Part shown: one piece after another, positions 8,985 to 17,292 of the stretch
Position numbering within the stretch: position 1 is the first letter of the stretch
Layout: every line of letters begins with the position of its first letter
Assembly (NCBI RefSeq): GCF_000820305.1
Contig: NZ_CDBH01000049.1
Span: 1-64,000 of the forward strand
DNA length: 64,000 bases
Direction of reading: 5' to 3'
From: Aeromonas dhakensis
GTDB lineage: Bacteria; Pseudomonadota; Gammaproteobacteria; Enterobacterales; Aeromonadaceae
Translations under genes and position numbers: made by a program
Notes under the pieces: model-generated
What the model saw: only the letters and a program-made list of their open reading frames with translations
What the model was told of the DNA's origin: nothing
Databases searched by the model: none

Positions 8985-9084
8985 AGCGAGCCCTCCTTTT
9001 CTGTGCCTTGGTGACGAGTGACGGCGGCAGCAGGAAGATAAGTGCCCACATCGGGCTCCGCGATTCAATGACCGAACTGACCAT
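8965..9084 (-). CDS. Micro-ORF 2 in the repeated permease junction (39 aa)
   Basis: It starts MVSSVIESRS and ends RYGQSGH. It has an AAAGGAGGG ribosome-binding site 7 nt before its ATG, and its stop overlaps the start of permease 2 by 20 nt. The N-terminus resembles permease 2 (MASPVTEQ) and the C-terminus resembles the tail of permease 1 (RRLQHGQFGH). The middle is mildly hydrophobic (WALIFLLPPS). Probably a by-product of the junction duplication that may serve to carry ribosomes onward; a function of the peptide itself is not supported. Confidence 0.45.
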   Translation of the reverse strand: MVSSVIESRSPMWALIFLLPPSLVTKAQKRRARYGQSGH

Positions 9085-9178
9085 ATTGATCCCTCCTTTC
9101 CTCTGCATCGGTGGTGAGTGACCGCGGTAGCAGGACGATCGCTGCCTGCATCAGCGATTCAGTGACCAAACTGACCAT
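9065..9178 (-). CDS. Micro-ORF 1 in the repeated permease junction (37 aa)
   Basis: It starts MVSLVTESLM and ends QYGQFGH. Its ATG lies inside the last codons of permease 1, with an AAAGGAGG ribosome-binding site, and its stop overlaps the start of micro-ORF 2 by 20 nt. It therefore forms the first link in a chain of overlapping starts and stops leading from permease 1 to permease 2. It has no recognisable domain. Translation is plausible because the ribosome-binding site is strong. Confidence 0.45.
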   Translation of the reverse strand: MVSLVTESLMQAAIVLLPRSLTTDAEERRDQYGQFGH

Positions 9179-9824
9179 GTTGCAGCCTCCTTTCAACGAC
9201 GCGCAGGGCAAGGGACAGCGGCAGAAAGATCAGCACGCACATCAAGGTCAGCACCGCCAGCATCTCGTAGGTCTTGTAGTAGAGGGCGATGTAGTTCTTG
9301 GTGGTGTAGAGCAGCTCTGGCACCGCCACCGCCGAGGCCACGGTCGTCTCCTTGAGCAGAAAGATGAAGTTGGCGAACAGCGCCGGCAGGCTGGCGAGCC
9401 AGGCCTGGGGCAGCTGGACGTGGCGCAGCAGTTGCCAGCGGGAGAGGCCGATGGCTCGCCCCGCCTCCAGCTGGCTGGGGGGGACCGCCTGAATGCCCGC
9501 CCGCAGCGATTCGGTCAGGTAGCCGCCGCCGAGGAAGGTCATGGCGATCACCGCGGTGGCAAAGCCCGACAGCGACAGGCCGAGCGCCGGCAGCCCGAAG
9601 TAGAGAAAGAACAGCTGGATCAAGAGCGGCGTGTTGCGGGCCAGCTCCACATAGGCGCGGATCACCCCGTTCAGCCAAGGCTTGTGCAGGCTCAGCAGGG
9701 TCACATTGAGCAGCGCCACGGCGAGCGAGGTGAGGATCACGATGGCGCCGAGCTGCAAGGTGACCCAGACCGATTGGCCGAACGCCGGCAGGGTGGTGAG
9801 AACAAAGGACCAGTCGACGCTCAT
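9159..9824 (-). CDS. Amino-acid ABC transporter, permease 1
   Basis: A 221-residue inner-membrane permease beginning MSVDWSFVLTTLPAFGQSVW, with about five hydrophobic helices and the EAA loop (LRAGIQAVPPSQLEAGRAIGLSRW). With permease 2 it would form the heterodimeric channel typical of polar-amino-acid importers. The ATG overlaps the stop of the upstream PLP-enzyme gene by 4 nt, with a GGAGG site 10 nt upstream. The C-terminal residues RRLQHGQFGH are echoed at the ends of both downstream micro-ORFs. Confidence 0.92.
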   Translation of the reverse strand: MSVDWSFVLTTLPAFGQSVWVTLQLGAIVILTSLAVALLNVTLLSLHKPWLNGVIRAYVELARNTPLLIQLFFLYFGLPALGLSLSGFATAVIAMTFLGGGYLTESLRAGIQAVPPSQLEAGRAIGLSRWQLLRHVQLPQAWLASLPALFANFIFLLKETTVASAVAVPELLYTTKNYIALYYKTYEMLAVLTLMCVLIFLPLSLALRVVERRLQHGQFGH

Positions 9825-11032
9825 GCCGGGATCCTCCCGTCGCGGCGCAGCCGCTGGGGCACGACCGTGATGGCATCCGGGTACTTGATGCCGGCGCCGG
9901 TGTTGAGCACCACCACCCGCTCGCCCCCCTGGATCCAGCCTGCTTCCCGCAGCTGGCGGGCGGCGGCGAAGGCGGCCGCCCCTTCCGGGCAGACGAAGCA
10001 GCCCTCCTGAGAGGCGAGCTGACGCAGCTCGCGCTGGATGGCGGCATCTTCCACCGCGACGGCGCAACCCTCGGTGCGATAGAGGGCATCCAGCACCAGA
10101 AAATCCCCCAGCGCCTTGGGCACGTTGATGCCGAACGCCAGGGTCTGGGAGTCGGGCCAGAAGCGCGACTCGCGCTCTCCCTGCTGCCAGGCCTGGACGA
10201 TGGGGGCGCAGCCGCTCGCCTGCACCGCCACCAGGCGCGGCAGCGGCCCCTGCACCCAGCCCAGCTCCTGCAATTCCCGCAGCGCCTTGTAGATGCCGAT
10301 GAGGCCGACCCCGCCGCCGGTGGGGTAGAGGATGACGTCCGGCAGGGTCCAGCCGAGCTGCTCGGCGATTTCAAACCCCATGGTCTTCTTGCCCTCGATG
10401 CGATAGGGCTCCTTGAGGGTGGAGGCATCAAACAGCCCCTGCTCGGCCACCGCCTCGGCCACCTGGCGACCGGCGTCGCTGATGAGGCCGTCCACCAGAT
10501 AGAGGCGGGCACCGGCCAGGGCGCTCTCCAGCCGGGTGATGGCGGGGGCCGCCTGCGGCTGGACTATGGTGCTGCGCAAGCCGGCGCGGGCGCCGTAGAG
10601 TGCCCAGGCCGCGCCGGCGTTGCCGTTGGTGGGCATGGCGAAGTGGGTGATGCCGAGTTCGCGGGCGCGGGAGACGCCAACTGCGGCGCCGCGGGCCTTG
10701 AAGGAGCCGGTGGGGGTGAGGCTCTCATCTTTCATCCAGAGATCCGGAATGCCGACCTGCTTGCCGAGGCGCGGCAGCGGCAACAGCGGGGTGAAGCCTT
10801 CCCCCAGGGTGACCACCTGGGCGGGGTCGCGTACCGGCAGCAGCTCGTGGTAGCGCCACAGGCTGGCGGGACGCCCCAGCAGGGCGGCCGGATGCCAGGC
10901 CTGTTTCAGGGCCTCGAGGTCGTAGCTGGCCAGCAAGGGGGCGCCGACCGGGCTCAGCTGCTGGGGCTGATCGGCATCCACCATCTCGCCGGTCTTGCTG
11001 CAACGCAGATGTGATAGGTAGCTGTACGGCAT
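9821..11032 (-). CDS. Threonine-synthase-like PLP-dependent enzyme
   Basis: A 403-residue fold-type II PLP enzyme. An N-terminal segment with two Cys/His-like positions (LRCSKTGE) precedes the catalytic domain, which has the PLP lysine K112 in TPTGSFKARGA, the substrate loop MPTNGNAGAAWALYG and the phosphate-binding loop PTGGGVGLIG. It is closest to the short threonine synthases. The gene heads the operon with an amino-acid importer and overlaps the first permease by 4 nt. That context suggests it acts on an imported amino acid or its phospho-derivative rather than in the classic thrABC pathway. The true substrate is not known. Confidence 0.8.
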   Translation of the reverse strand: MPYSYLSHLRCSKTGEMVDADQPQQLSPVGAPLLASYDLEALKQAWHPAALLGRPASLWRYHELLPVRDPAQVVTLGEGFTPLLPLPRLGKQVGIPDLWMKDESLTPTGSFKARGAAVGVSRARELGITHFAMPTNGNAGAAWALYGARAGLRSTIVQPQAAPAITRLESALAGARLYLVDGLISDAGRQVAEAVAEQGLFDASTLKEPYRIEGKKTMGFEIAEQLGWTLPDVILYPTGGGVGLIGIYKALRELQELGWVQGPLPRLVAVQASGCAPIVQAWQQGERESRFWPDSQTLAFGINVPKALGDFLVLDALYRTEGCAVAVEDAAIQRELRQLASQEGCFVCPEGAAAFAAARQLREAGWIQGGERVVVLNTGAGIKYPDAITVVPQRLRRDGRIPA

Positions 11033-11267
11033 GCTTTATCCTGAATGAGTCGAGATGGTCAGTCGCTTATTCCATCCTGTGACCCAAGTGCCGGATAACA
11101 AACAAAATAAACTGGCAAACCTAAGCGAAAAAATTCATATGACTCCGATTGGTCAGGGTTGTGGCGGTTGCCCGCTCATGTCGCCTGGTCACCTGCTGGG
11201 GGGTTGGGCCGTTCGGCACTCTTTGCTAACCTGCCCGCTTCACCCGAAATCGCAGGGAGCCGCATCG

Positions 11268-13415
11268 ATGCGAGCCATTGTCAGCCTGCTGACCCTGTCA
11301 CTGCTCTGTGCGTGCAGCGGCCAGCCAACCAGAGAGGATGCCATGTCAGGGAAAGCGCGCCTTCACTACCCCGTCACCCGTGAGGGTGAGCAGGTGGATC
11401 ACTACTTCGGCCAGGCCGTGGCCGACCCCTATCGCTGGCTGGAGGATGATCGCAGCCCCGAGACCGAGGCCTGGGTCAAGGCCCAGAACCGGGTGACTCA
11501 GGGTTATCTGGCACAGATCCCGTATCGCGCCGCCATCAAGGAGAAGCTGGCCGCTTCCTGGAACTACGCCAAGGAGGGGGCGCCGTTTCGCGAGGGGCGC
11601 TACCACTACTTCTTCAAGAACGACGGACTGCAGAACCAGAACGTGCTGTGGCGCCAGCAGGCGGGCAAGCCGGCCGAGGTGTTCCTCGATCCCAATACCC
11701 TCAGCCCCGACGGAACCACGGCACTGGATCAGCTGAGCTTCTCCCGTGATGGCCGCATCCTGGCCTACTCCTTGTCGCTGGCGGGCAGCGACTGGCGCGA
11801 GATCCACCTGATGGACGTGGAGAGCAAGCAGCCGCTGGAGGCGCCCCTCAAGGATGTGAAGTTCAGCGGCATCAGCTGGCTCGGCAACGAGGGCTTCTTC
11901 TACTCGAGCTACGACAAGCCCGACGGCAGCGAGCTGTCGGCCAGGACCGATCAGCACAAGGTCTATTTCCACCGGCTCGGCACGGCGCAGCAGGATGACC
12001 GGCTGGTGTTCGGCGCCATCCCGGCCCAGCACCACCGCTACGTGGGGGCGACCGTCACCGAGGATGACCGCTTCCTGCTCATCTCGGCGGCGAACTCCAC
12101 CTCCGGCAACCGCCTCTATGTGAAGGATCTGAGCCAGGAGAACGCGCCGCTGCTGACGGTGCAGGGAGAGCTGGATGCGGACGTGAGCCTGGTGGACAAC
12201 CAGGGCAGCACCCTTTACCTGCTGACCAACAGGGACGCCCCCAACCGCCGGCTGGTGACGGTGGATGCCGCCAACCCGGGGCCGGCCCGCTGGCGCGACC
12301 TTATCCCCGAGCGTCAGCAGGTGCTGACGGTGCACAGCGGCAGCGGCTATCTGTTTGCCGAGTACATGGTGGATGCCACCGCCCGGGTCGAGCAGTTCGA
12401 CTACGAGGGCAAGCGGGTGCGCGAGGTGGCGCTGCCCGGCCTTGGCAGCGTCAGCGGCTTCAACGGCAAGCACGATGATCCTGCCCTCTACTTCGGTTTC
12501 GAGAACTATGCCCAGCCGCCCACACTCTACCGGTTCGAGCCCAAGAGCGGCGCCATCAGCCTCTATCGCGCCTCGGCGGCGCCGTTCAAGCCAGAGGATT
12601 ACGTCTCCGAGCAGCGCTTCTACCAGAGCAAGGACGGCACCCGGGTGCCGCTCATCATCAGCTACCGCAAGGGGCTGAAACTCGATGGCAGCAATCCGAC
12701 CATCCTCTACGGCTATGGCGGTTTTGACGTGAGCCTGACCCCGAGCTTCAGCGTGTCGGTGGCCAACTGGCTGGATCTGGGGGGCGTCTATGCGGTGGCC
12801 AACCTGCGTGGGGGCGGCGAGTACGGCCAGGCCTGGCACCTGGCGGGCACCCAGCAGAACAAACAGAACGTGTTCGACGACTTCATCGCGGCGGCCGAGT
12901 ACCTCAAGGCCGAGGGCTACACCCGCACCGACCGGCTGGCGATCCGCGGTGGCTCCAACGGCGGTCTGCTGGTGGGGGCCGTGATGACCCAGCGGCCGGA
13001 TCTGATGAGGGTCGCCCTGCCGGCGGTGGGGGTGCTCGACATGCTGCGCTACCACACCTTCACCGCCGGTGCGGGCTGGGCCTATGACTACGGCACCAGC
13101 GCCGACAGCGAGGCGATGTTCGACTACCTGAAGGGCTACTCGCCGCTGCACAATGTCCGACCCGGGGTCAGCTACCCCTCGACTATGGTGACCACGGCGG
13201 ACCACGACGATCGGGTGGTGCCGGCCCACTCCTTCAAGTTTGCCGCCACCCTGCAGGCCGACGATGCCGGCCCCCATCCCCAGCTCATTCGCATCGAGAC
13301 CAATGCCGGGCACGGGGCGGGTACGCCGGTGGCCAAGCTGATTGAGCAGAGTGCGGACATCTATGCCTTCACCCTGTACGAGATGGGCTACCGGGAGCTG
13401 CCGCGTCAACCTTGA
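11268..13415 (+). CDS. Prolyl oligopeptidase family serine peptidase (S9A), lipoprotein-like
   Basis: A 715-residue protein. It starts with a short lipoprotein-type signal ([20 protein letters not shown]), so it is probably anchored in the cell envelope. A beta-propeller (about 90-430) caps the hydrolase. The catalytic triad is Ser563 in RGGSNGGLL, an Asp at about 647-648 in ADHDDRVVP, and His682 in NAGHGAG. The family cuts short peptides after proline. The ATG before RAIVSLL was chosen because it gives the signal sequence; an upstream in-frame ATG adds 71 residues of non-coding-looking sequence. It is divergent from the PLP-enzyme operon across a 235-bp gap. Confidence 0.9.
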   Translation: MRAIVSLLTLSLLCACSGQPTREDAMSGKARLHYPVTREGEQVDHYFGQAVADPYRWLEDDRSPETEAWVKAQNRVTQGYLAQIPYRAAIKEKLAASWNYAKEGAPFREGRYHYFFKNDGLQNQNVLWRQQAGKPAEVFLDPNTLSPDGTTALDQLSFSRDGRILAYSLSLAGSDWREIHLMDVESKQPLEAPLKDVKFSGISWLGNEGFFYSSYDKPDGSELSARTDQHKVYFHRLGTAQQDDRLVFGAIPAQHHRYVGATVTEDDRFLLISAANSTSGNRLYVKDLSQENAPLLTVQGELDADVSLVDNQGSTLYLLTNRDAPNRRLVTVDAANPGPARWRDLIPERQQVLTVHSGSGYLFAEYMVDATARVEQFDYEGKRVREVALPGLGSVSGFNGKHDDPALYFGFENYAQPPTLYRFEPKSGAISLYRASAAPFKPEDYVSEQRFYQSKDGTRVPLIISYRKGLKLDGSNPTILYGYGGFDVSLTPSFSVSVANWLDLGGVYAVANLRGGGEYGQAWHLAGTQQNKQNVFDDFIAAAEYLKAEGYTRTDRLAIRGGSNGGLLVGAVMTQRPDLMRVALPAVGVLDMLRYHTFTAGAGWAYDYGTSADSEAMFDYLKGYSPLHNVRPGVSYPSTMVTTADHDDRVVPAHSFKFAATLQADDAGPHPQLIRIETNAGHGAGTPVAKLIEQSADIYAFTLYEMGYRELPRQP

Positions 13416-13451
13416 TCCGGGCGAGACGGGCGTCAGCCATCCACTATCATC

Positions 13452-13474
13452 AGGGCCCTGCGGGGCCCTTTTTA
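13452..13474 (+). terminator. Terminator after the prolyl oligopeptidase
   Basis: AGGGCCC, loop TGCG, GGGCCC and TTTTTATT make a compact hairpin with a T tail about 35 bp after the stop. Confidence 0.85.
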
Positions 13475-13604
13475 TTGCCGCGCGTTTGAACACCGACCTG
13501 CGACCATCCCTGTCTCGCCGCTGGCTTGTTTTGGCAGACGGGCCCCATCTGTTATCCCCCCGGTGGTATAGTCAGTCACAAGATCCGCATTCAAGGAGTC
13601 CATC

Positions 13605-15761
13605 GTGAAGAAGATCATCTACATCCTGCTGGGGTTGGCGCTGGCGGCCGTGGTGGCCATCACCGCCCTGGTGTCCCTCATCGACCCCAATCAGTTCAAG
13701 CCTCAGCTGGTGGATCAGGTGCGCAAGAGCACCGGCCGCGAGCTGGTGATGGAGGGGGCGATCGGCTGGCGCTTCTGGCCAAGCCTTGGCCTCTCTCTCG
13801 AGAAGGTGGCGCTGCGCAACCCCGCCGGCTTTGCCGAGCCCGACCTGGTGCGCTTCGAGCGCGGGGAGGCCTCGGTGGGCCTGCTGCCGCTGCTCTCCCA
13901 CAAGCTTGAGATAGGCAAGGTGACCCTGAGTGGCGCCCACCTGTTTATCCAGACCAAGGCTGACGGCAGCTCCAACCTGAGCGATCTCATCAAGACGACC
14001 AAACAGGGGGCTGATGCCTCGCCAGCGGGCGAGAGTCAGCCGGCTGCCCCGGCCGCCAGTGACAAGCAGCCCTGGCAGATCAGCCTGCAAGGGGTGGAGC
14101 TGCAACAGGCCAGCGCCCTGCTGCAGGACGATCGCAACGGCACCGTCTCCCGCCTCGAACAGCTGGACCTGAACCTGGGTCAGCTGGTGGTGGATCAGTG
14201 GGTGCCGGTGACCCTGGCCGCCAAGGGGGCCCAGGGGGAGCTGGCTTTTGATCTCAAGGGGCAGGCCCAGCTCAAGCTGGCCCAGGATGAGAGCCGCAGC
14301 GAGCTCAAGGAGCTCAGCCTGGAGGGGAGCCTGAAGGATCCGGTGCAGCGGCTCGACGCCTTCTCCCTCAAGGCCGACCGGCTGGCGCTGGGGGAGTGGA
14401 GCAGCCTCACGCTCAGTTTGCAGGGCGCCCAGGGGGCGGCGGACAAGCCGACCCTGGCCGGCACCCTGGAGGGCACCCTCAAGGCGCGCCTCGACGAGAA
14501 CCGGCAACTGCTGGAGGTGTCGGATGCCGTGCTGGCCGCCAAGCTCAGCGGTGATGCCCTGCCACGCCCGCAACTGCAGGTGAAGCTGGCGGGTTTTGCC
14601 CGAGCCGAGCTCGACAAGCAGAACGTGACCCTGACCAACCTGGTGATGGGGGTGGATGACGCCCTGCTGAGCGGCAACGGCAGCGTGCAGCTGGGCGCCG
14701 TGCCCAGGGTGGAATTCGACCTCAAGGGGGAGAAGCTGGATCTCGACGGCTGGCTCGGTCAACCGGCCAAGGCTGCGCCCGCCGCGGCCAGTTCGGGCGC
14801 TGTAGTACCGGCCGGGACGACGGCGCAGGCCGCCGCACCCGCCGCCAAGGCGCTCTCCACGGCCGAACCGGATCTGACCGCCCTCAAGTCGGTGGATCTG
14901 GCCGGCCGGTTGCAGCTGGGCAGTGTGCGGTTGAAGGGGCTGGATCTGAGCGCCGTCGACCTGCAGCTCGCCCTGGCCGGTGGCCAGCTCACCCTCAAGC
15001 AGTTCAGCGCCGGCGTGGCCGGTGGCAAGGTGACCGCCAGTGGCGTGCTCGATGCGCGGCAAAAGCCGGCTCGCTATCAGGCCCACAAGCGGGTACAGGG
15101 GGTCGATGTGCGGCCGCTGCTGCAGACCCTGGCCCAGACCGATCTGCTGGAAGGCAAGGGGGATCTCGAGGTCGAGGTGCAGGGGGCCGGCCTCTCCGAA
15201 CTGGCGCTGCGCAGCCGGATGCAGGGCAAGGTTAACCTCAAGCTGAGCGATGGCGCCCTGCACGGCATCAACCTGGCGGAGATGATCCGCGAGGCGCGGG
15301 CCACCCTGACCGGCAAGGGGGGGGATCAGGTGAAGGAGGCGCGCAAGACCGACTTCAGCGCCCTCACCGCCAGCTTCCGGATTGCCGACGGGGTCGCCCA
15401 GAGCGACGACATCCAGCTGTTCGCCCCCGCTCTGCGGGTGAAGGGGCAGGGCCAGACCGCCCTGGTGCCGGAGACCCTCGATTTCCTGTTCCTCACCTCC
15501 GTGGTGGAGAGCAGCAAGGGGCAGGGGGGCAAGGATGTGGACGAGCTCAAGGACATCACCATACCGGTACGTATCGGTGGCCACTGGCAGGCGCCGAGCT
15601 ACCGGCTCGACGTGAAGGCACTGCTCAGCAACAACAAGCTGCTGGAGGAGAAGGCCCGCAAGGAGGCCGAGCGTGGTCTCAAGAAGCTGCTGGGTGACAA
15701 GGCCGACAACGAAGGGGTGAAGGGGGTGGCCGATCAGCTGCTCAAGGGCCTGTTCAAATAG
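13605..15761 (+). CDS. asmA: AsmA family outer-membrane biogenesis protein
   Basis: A 718-residue protein with one N-terminal membrane segment (MKKIIYILLGLALAAVVAIT) and a long periplasmic part. The AsmA N-terminal domain (LIDPNQFKPQLVDQV ... GWRFWPSLGLSLEKV) and the C-terminal AsmA repeat (about 580-690, LKLSDGALHGINLAEMIREA) are both present. The middle has an Ala-rich linker (about 385-420). AsmA-like proteins act at the inner membrane in phospholipid transport or outer-membrane assembly. The start codon is GTG with a strong AAGGAG site 8 nt upstream. Confidence 0.92.
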   Translation: MKKIIYILLGLALAAVVAITALVSLIDPNQFKPQLVDQVRKSTGRELVMEGAIGWRFWPSLGLSLEKVALRNPAGFAEPDLVRFERGEASVGLLPLLSHKLEIGKVTLSGAHLFIQTKADGSSNLSDLIKTTKQGADASPAGESQPAAPAASDKQPWQISLQGVELQQASALLQDDRNGTVSRLEQLDLNLGQLVVDQWVPVTLAAKGAQGELAFDLKGQAQLKLAQDESRSELKELSLEGSLKDPVQRLDAFSLKADRLALGEWSSLTLSLQGAQGAADKPTLAGTLEGTLKARLDENRQLLEVSDAVLAAKLSGDALPRPQLQVKLAGFARAELDKQNVTLTNLVMGVDDALLSGNGSVQLGAVPRVEFDLKGEKLDLDGWLGQPAKAAPAAASSGAVVPAGTTAQAAAPAAKALSTAEPDLTALKSVDLAGRLQLGSVRLKGLDLSAVDLQLALAGGQLTLKQFSAGVAGGKVTASGVLDARQKPARYQAHKRVQGVDVRPLLQTLAQTDLLEGKGDLEVEVQGAGLSELALRSRMQGKVNLKLSDGALHGINLAEMIREARATLTGKGGDQVKEARKTDFSALTASFRIADGVAQSDDIQLFAPALRVKGQGQTALVPETLDFLFLTSVVESSKGQGGKDVDELKDITIPVRIGGHWQAPSYRLDVKALLSNNKLLEEKARKEAERGLKKLLGDKADNEGVKGVADQLLKGLFK

Positions 15762-15787
15762 CCTAGCCCTGTTGTTTTATCGCCATG

Positions 15788-15820
15788 CAGAGCCCGCCCC
15801 GTGCGGGCTCTGTGCGTTTT
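15788..15820 (+). terminator. Terminator after asmA
   Basis: CAGAGCCCGC and GCGGGCTCTG form a 10-bp stem around CCCGT, followed by TGCGTTTT. Confidence 0.8.
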
Positions 15821-15913
15821 GGCCGGGAGGCGGGGACGCGCCGGTAGTGAAAGAGAGGGGTGTTTGGGCCGGACAAAGATGGTATCACTGTGGTTTTACC
15901 AAGGAGCAGATGA

Positions 15914-16450
15914 ATGAGTCGAAGTGAAATCGCAAGAGAGATATCCCATCCGGACTGGCCACTGGTCTGGCAGATCTACGGCAGCAGCTTTCCCCGCTAC
16001 GAACAGCGCCAGCCGCAGCATCAGCAACGCAAGATGGGAGACTCCCGCTTTCACTGTCAGCTCTTCTATCAGGGCGAGCAGCTGCTCGGCTTTATCTTCT
16101 GGTGGGACTGCGGCGAGCAGATCTACATCGAGCATCTGGCCATCAACCCGGTCCTGCGCGGCCAGAACCACGGCTCACGCCTGCTTGCCGCCTTCTGCGA
16201 GACGGCGGGGCGCCCCGTCATCCTGGAGATAGATCCGCCAGAGGACGAGATTTCCCTTCGCCGGCTGCGCTTCTATCAGTCGCTGGGCTTTTGCCTGAGC
16301 GATCATGACCACGTGCACCCGCCCTATCAGCCTGATTGCGAGGGACATGCGCTGCGGGTGCTGAGCTATCCGGCCCCGCTCGACAAGGAAGATTATCTGC
16401 GTTTCAACAAGGTGCTGGTGGAGACAGTGATGGATCACGGCCCGGCCTGA
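15914..16450 (+). CDS. GNAT family N-acetyltransferase
   Basis: A 178-residue protein with the acetyl-CoA fold: the beta4 strand IYIEHLAINPVLRGQNHGSRLL carries the pyrophosphate-binding Q/RxxxG motif, and RFYQSLGF is the usual C-terminal motif B. Its substrate is unknown. The start has an AAGGAG site 8 nt upstream. It stands just before an SDR gene in the same direction, 55 bp apart, and may share its transcript. Confidence 0.88.
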   Translation: MSRSEIAREISHPDWPLVWQIYGSSFPRYEQRQPQHQQRKMGDSRFHCQLFYQGEQLLGFIFWWDCGEQIYIEHLAINPVLRGQNHGSRLLAAFCETAGRPVILEIDPPEDEISLRRLRFYQSLGFCLSDHDHVHPPYQPDCEGHALRVLSYPAPLDKEDYLRFNKVLVETVMDHGPA

Positions 16451-16505
16451 CACGGCTGCCATCCATCTCGCAGTGCCACCGTGCGCGACATGACCAGGAG
16501 GGTCC

Positions 16506-17240
16506 ATGAACAAACGAGTGCTGATCACCGGCGGCGGCAGAGGCATTGGCGCCGCCACCGCCCGCCATCTGGCGGGGCAGGGTTATCATCTGTGCCTCAA
16601 CTATCGCCATGACAAGGCCAGTGCCGAGGCGCTGGTGGCCGAGATCCTGGCCTCCCATCCGGTCCGCTGCATCGCGGTGCAGGCGGATGTCGGGGTGGAG
16701 GCCGAGGTGGTGCGTCTGTTCGAGGAGATGGACGCGCGGCTTGGCCCCGTCACCCATCTGGTCAACAACGCCGGCAGGTTGCAGCCGCAGATGCGGGTGC
16801 TGGAAATGAGTGCCGAGCGCATCAACCAGACCCTGACCACCAATGTTACCAGCTGCTTTCTCTGCTGCCGCGAGGCGGTGCGCCGGATGACGGCGGGGGG
16901 CGCCATCGTCAATGTCTCCTCGGCCGCCGCCCGGCTGGGCTCGGCGGGGGAGTATGTGGACTATGCCGCCGCCAAGGGGGCCGTCGACGTGCTGACCAAG
17001 GGGCTGTCGCTGGAGGTGGCGCCCCTGGGGATCCGGGTCAACGGGGTGCGTCCGGGTTTCATCTACACCGAGATGCACGCCGACGGCGGCGAACCCGGTC
17101 GGGTCGACCGGGTTAAGGGGCAGATCCCGCTGCAACGGGGCGGTCAGCCGATCGAAGTGGCTGCCGCCATCGCCTGGCTGCTCTCTGACGAGGCTTCCTA
17201 CGTCACCGGCACCTTTATCGACGTGGCCGGCGGGCGCTGA
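16506..17240 (+). CDS. Short-chain dehydrogenase/reductase
   Basis: A 244-residue classical SDR. The NAD(P)-binding glycine motif is TGGGRGIG (8-15), followed by the NNAG motif, Ser about 140, and the catalytic pair Tyr153 and Lys157 in YAAAK. The C-terminus ends YVTGTFIDVAGGR, typical of FabG and glucose-dehydrogenase relatives. The Arg following the glycine motif and the Asn-Tyr-Arg-His stretch after beta2 suggest an NADP preference. The ribosome-binding site AGGAGG is strong. The substrate cannot be told from sequence alone. Confidence 0.9.
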   Translation: MNKRVLITGGGRGIGAATARHLAGQGYHLCLNYRHDKASAEALVAEILASHPVRCIAVQADVGVEAEVVRLFEEMDARLGPVTHLVNNAGRLQPQMRVLEMSAERINQTLTTNVTSCFLCCREAVRRMTAGGAIVNVSSAAARLGSAGEYVDYAAAKGAVDVLTKGLSLEVAPLGIRVNGVRPGFIYTEMHADGGEPGRVDRVKGQIPLQRGGQPIEVAAAIAWLLSDEASYVTGTFIDVAGGR

Positions 17241-17265
17241 CCCCGACCGGATGATAGATACAACA

Positions 17266-17292
17266 AGGGGCGCCTCGGCGCCCCTGCTGTTT
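17266..17292. terminator. Hairpin between convergent SDR and glnE genes
   Basis: AGGGGCGCC and GGCGCCCCT form a 9-bp stem around TC, ending at the glnE stop codon. There is no long T run, so its strength is uncertain. Confidence 0.6.

Larger units (their letters stand above)
8965..9194 (-). repeat. Triplicated stop/start junction between two permease genes
   Basis: Three imperfect copies of a 20-nt block lie at 8965-8984, 9065-9084 and 9159-9178. Each begins, read leftward, with ATG and ends with an out-of-frame TGA, so each is an end-of-gene/start-of-gene overlap. Each is preceded at the same 7-nt spacing by an AAAGGAGG-like ribosome-binding site. The periods are 100 and 94 bp and the intervening sequence is also similar. 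This is a tandem duplication of the permease 1/permease 2 junction. Confidence 0.85.
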
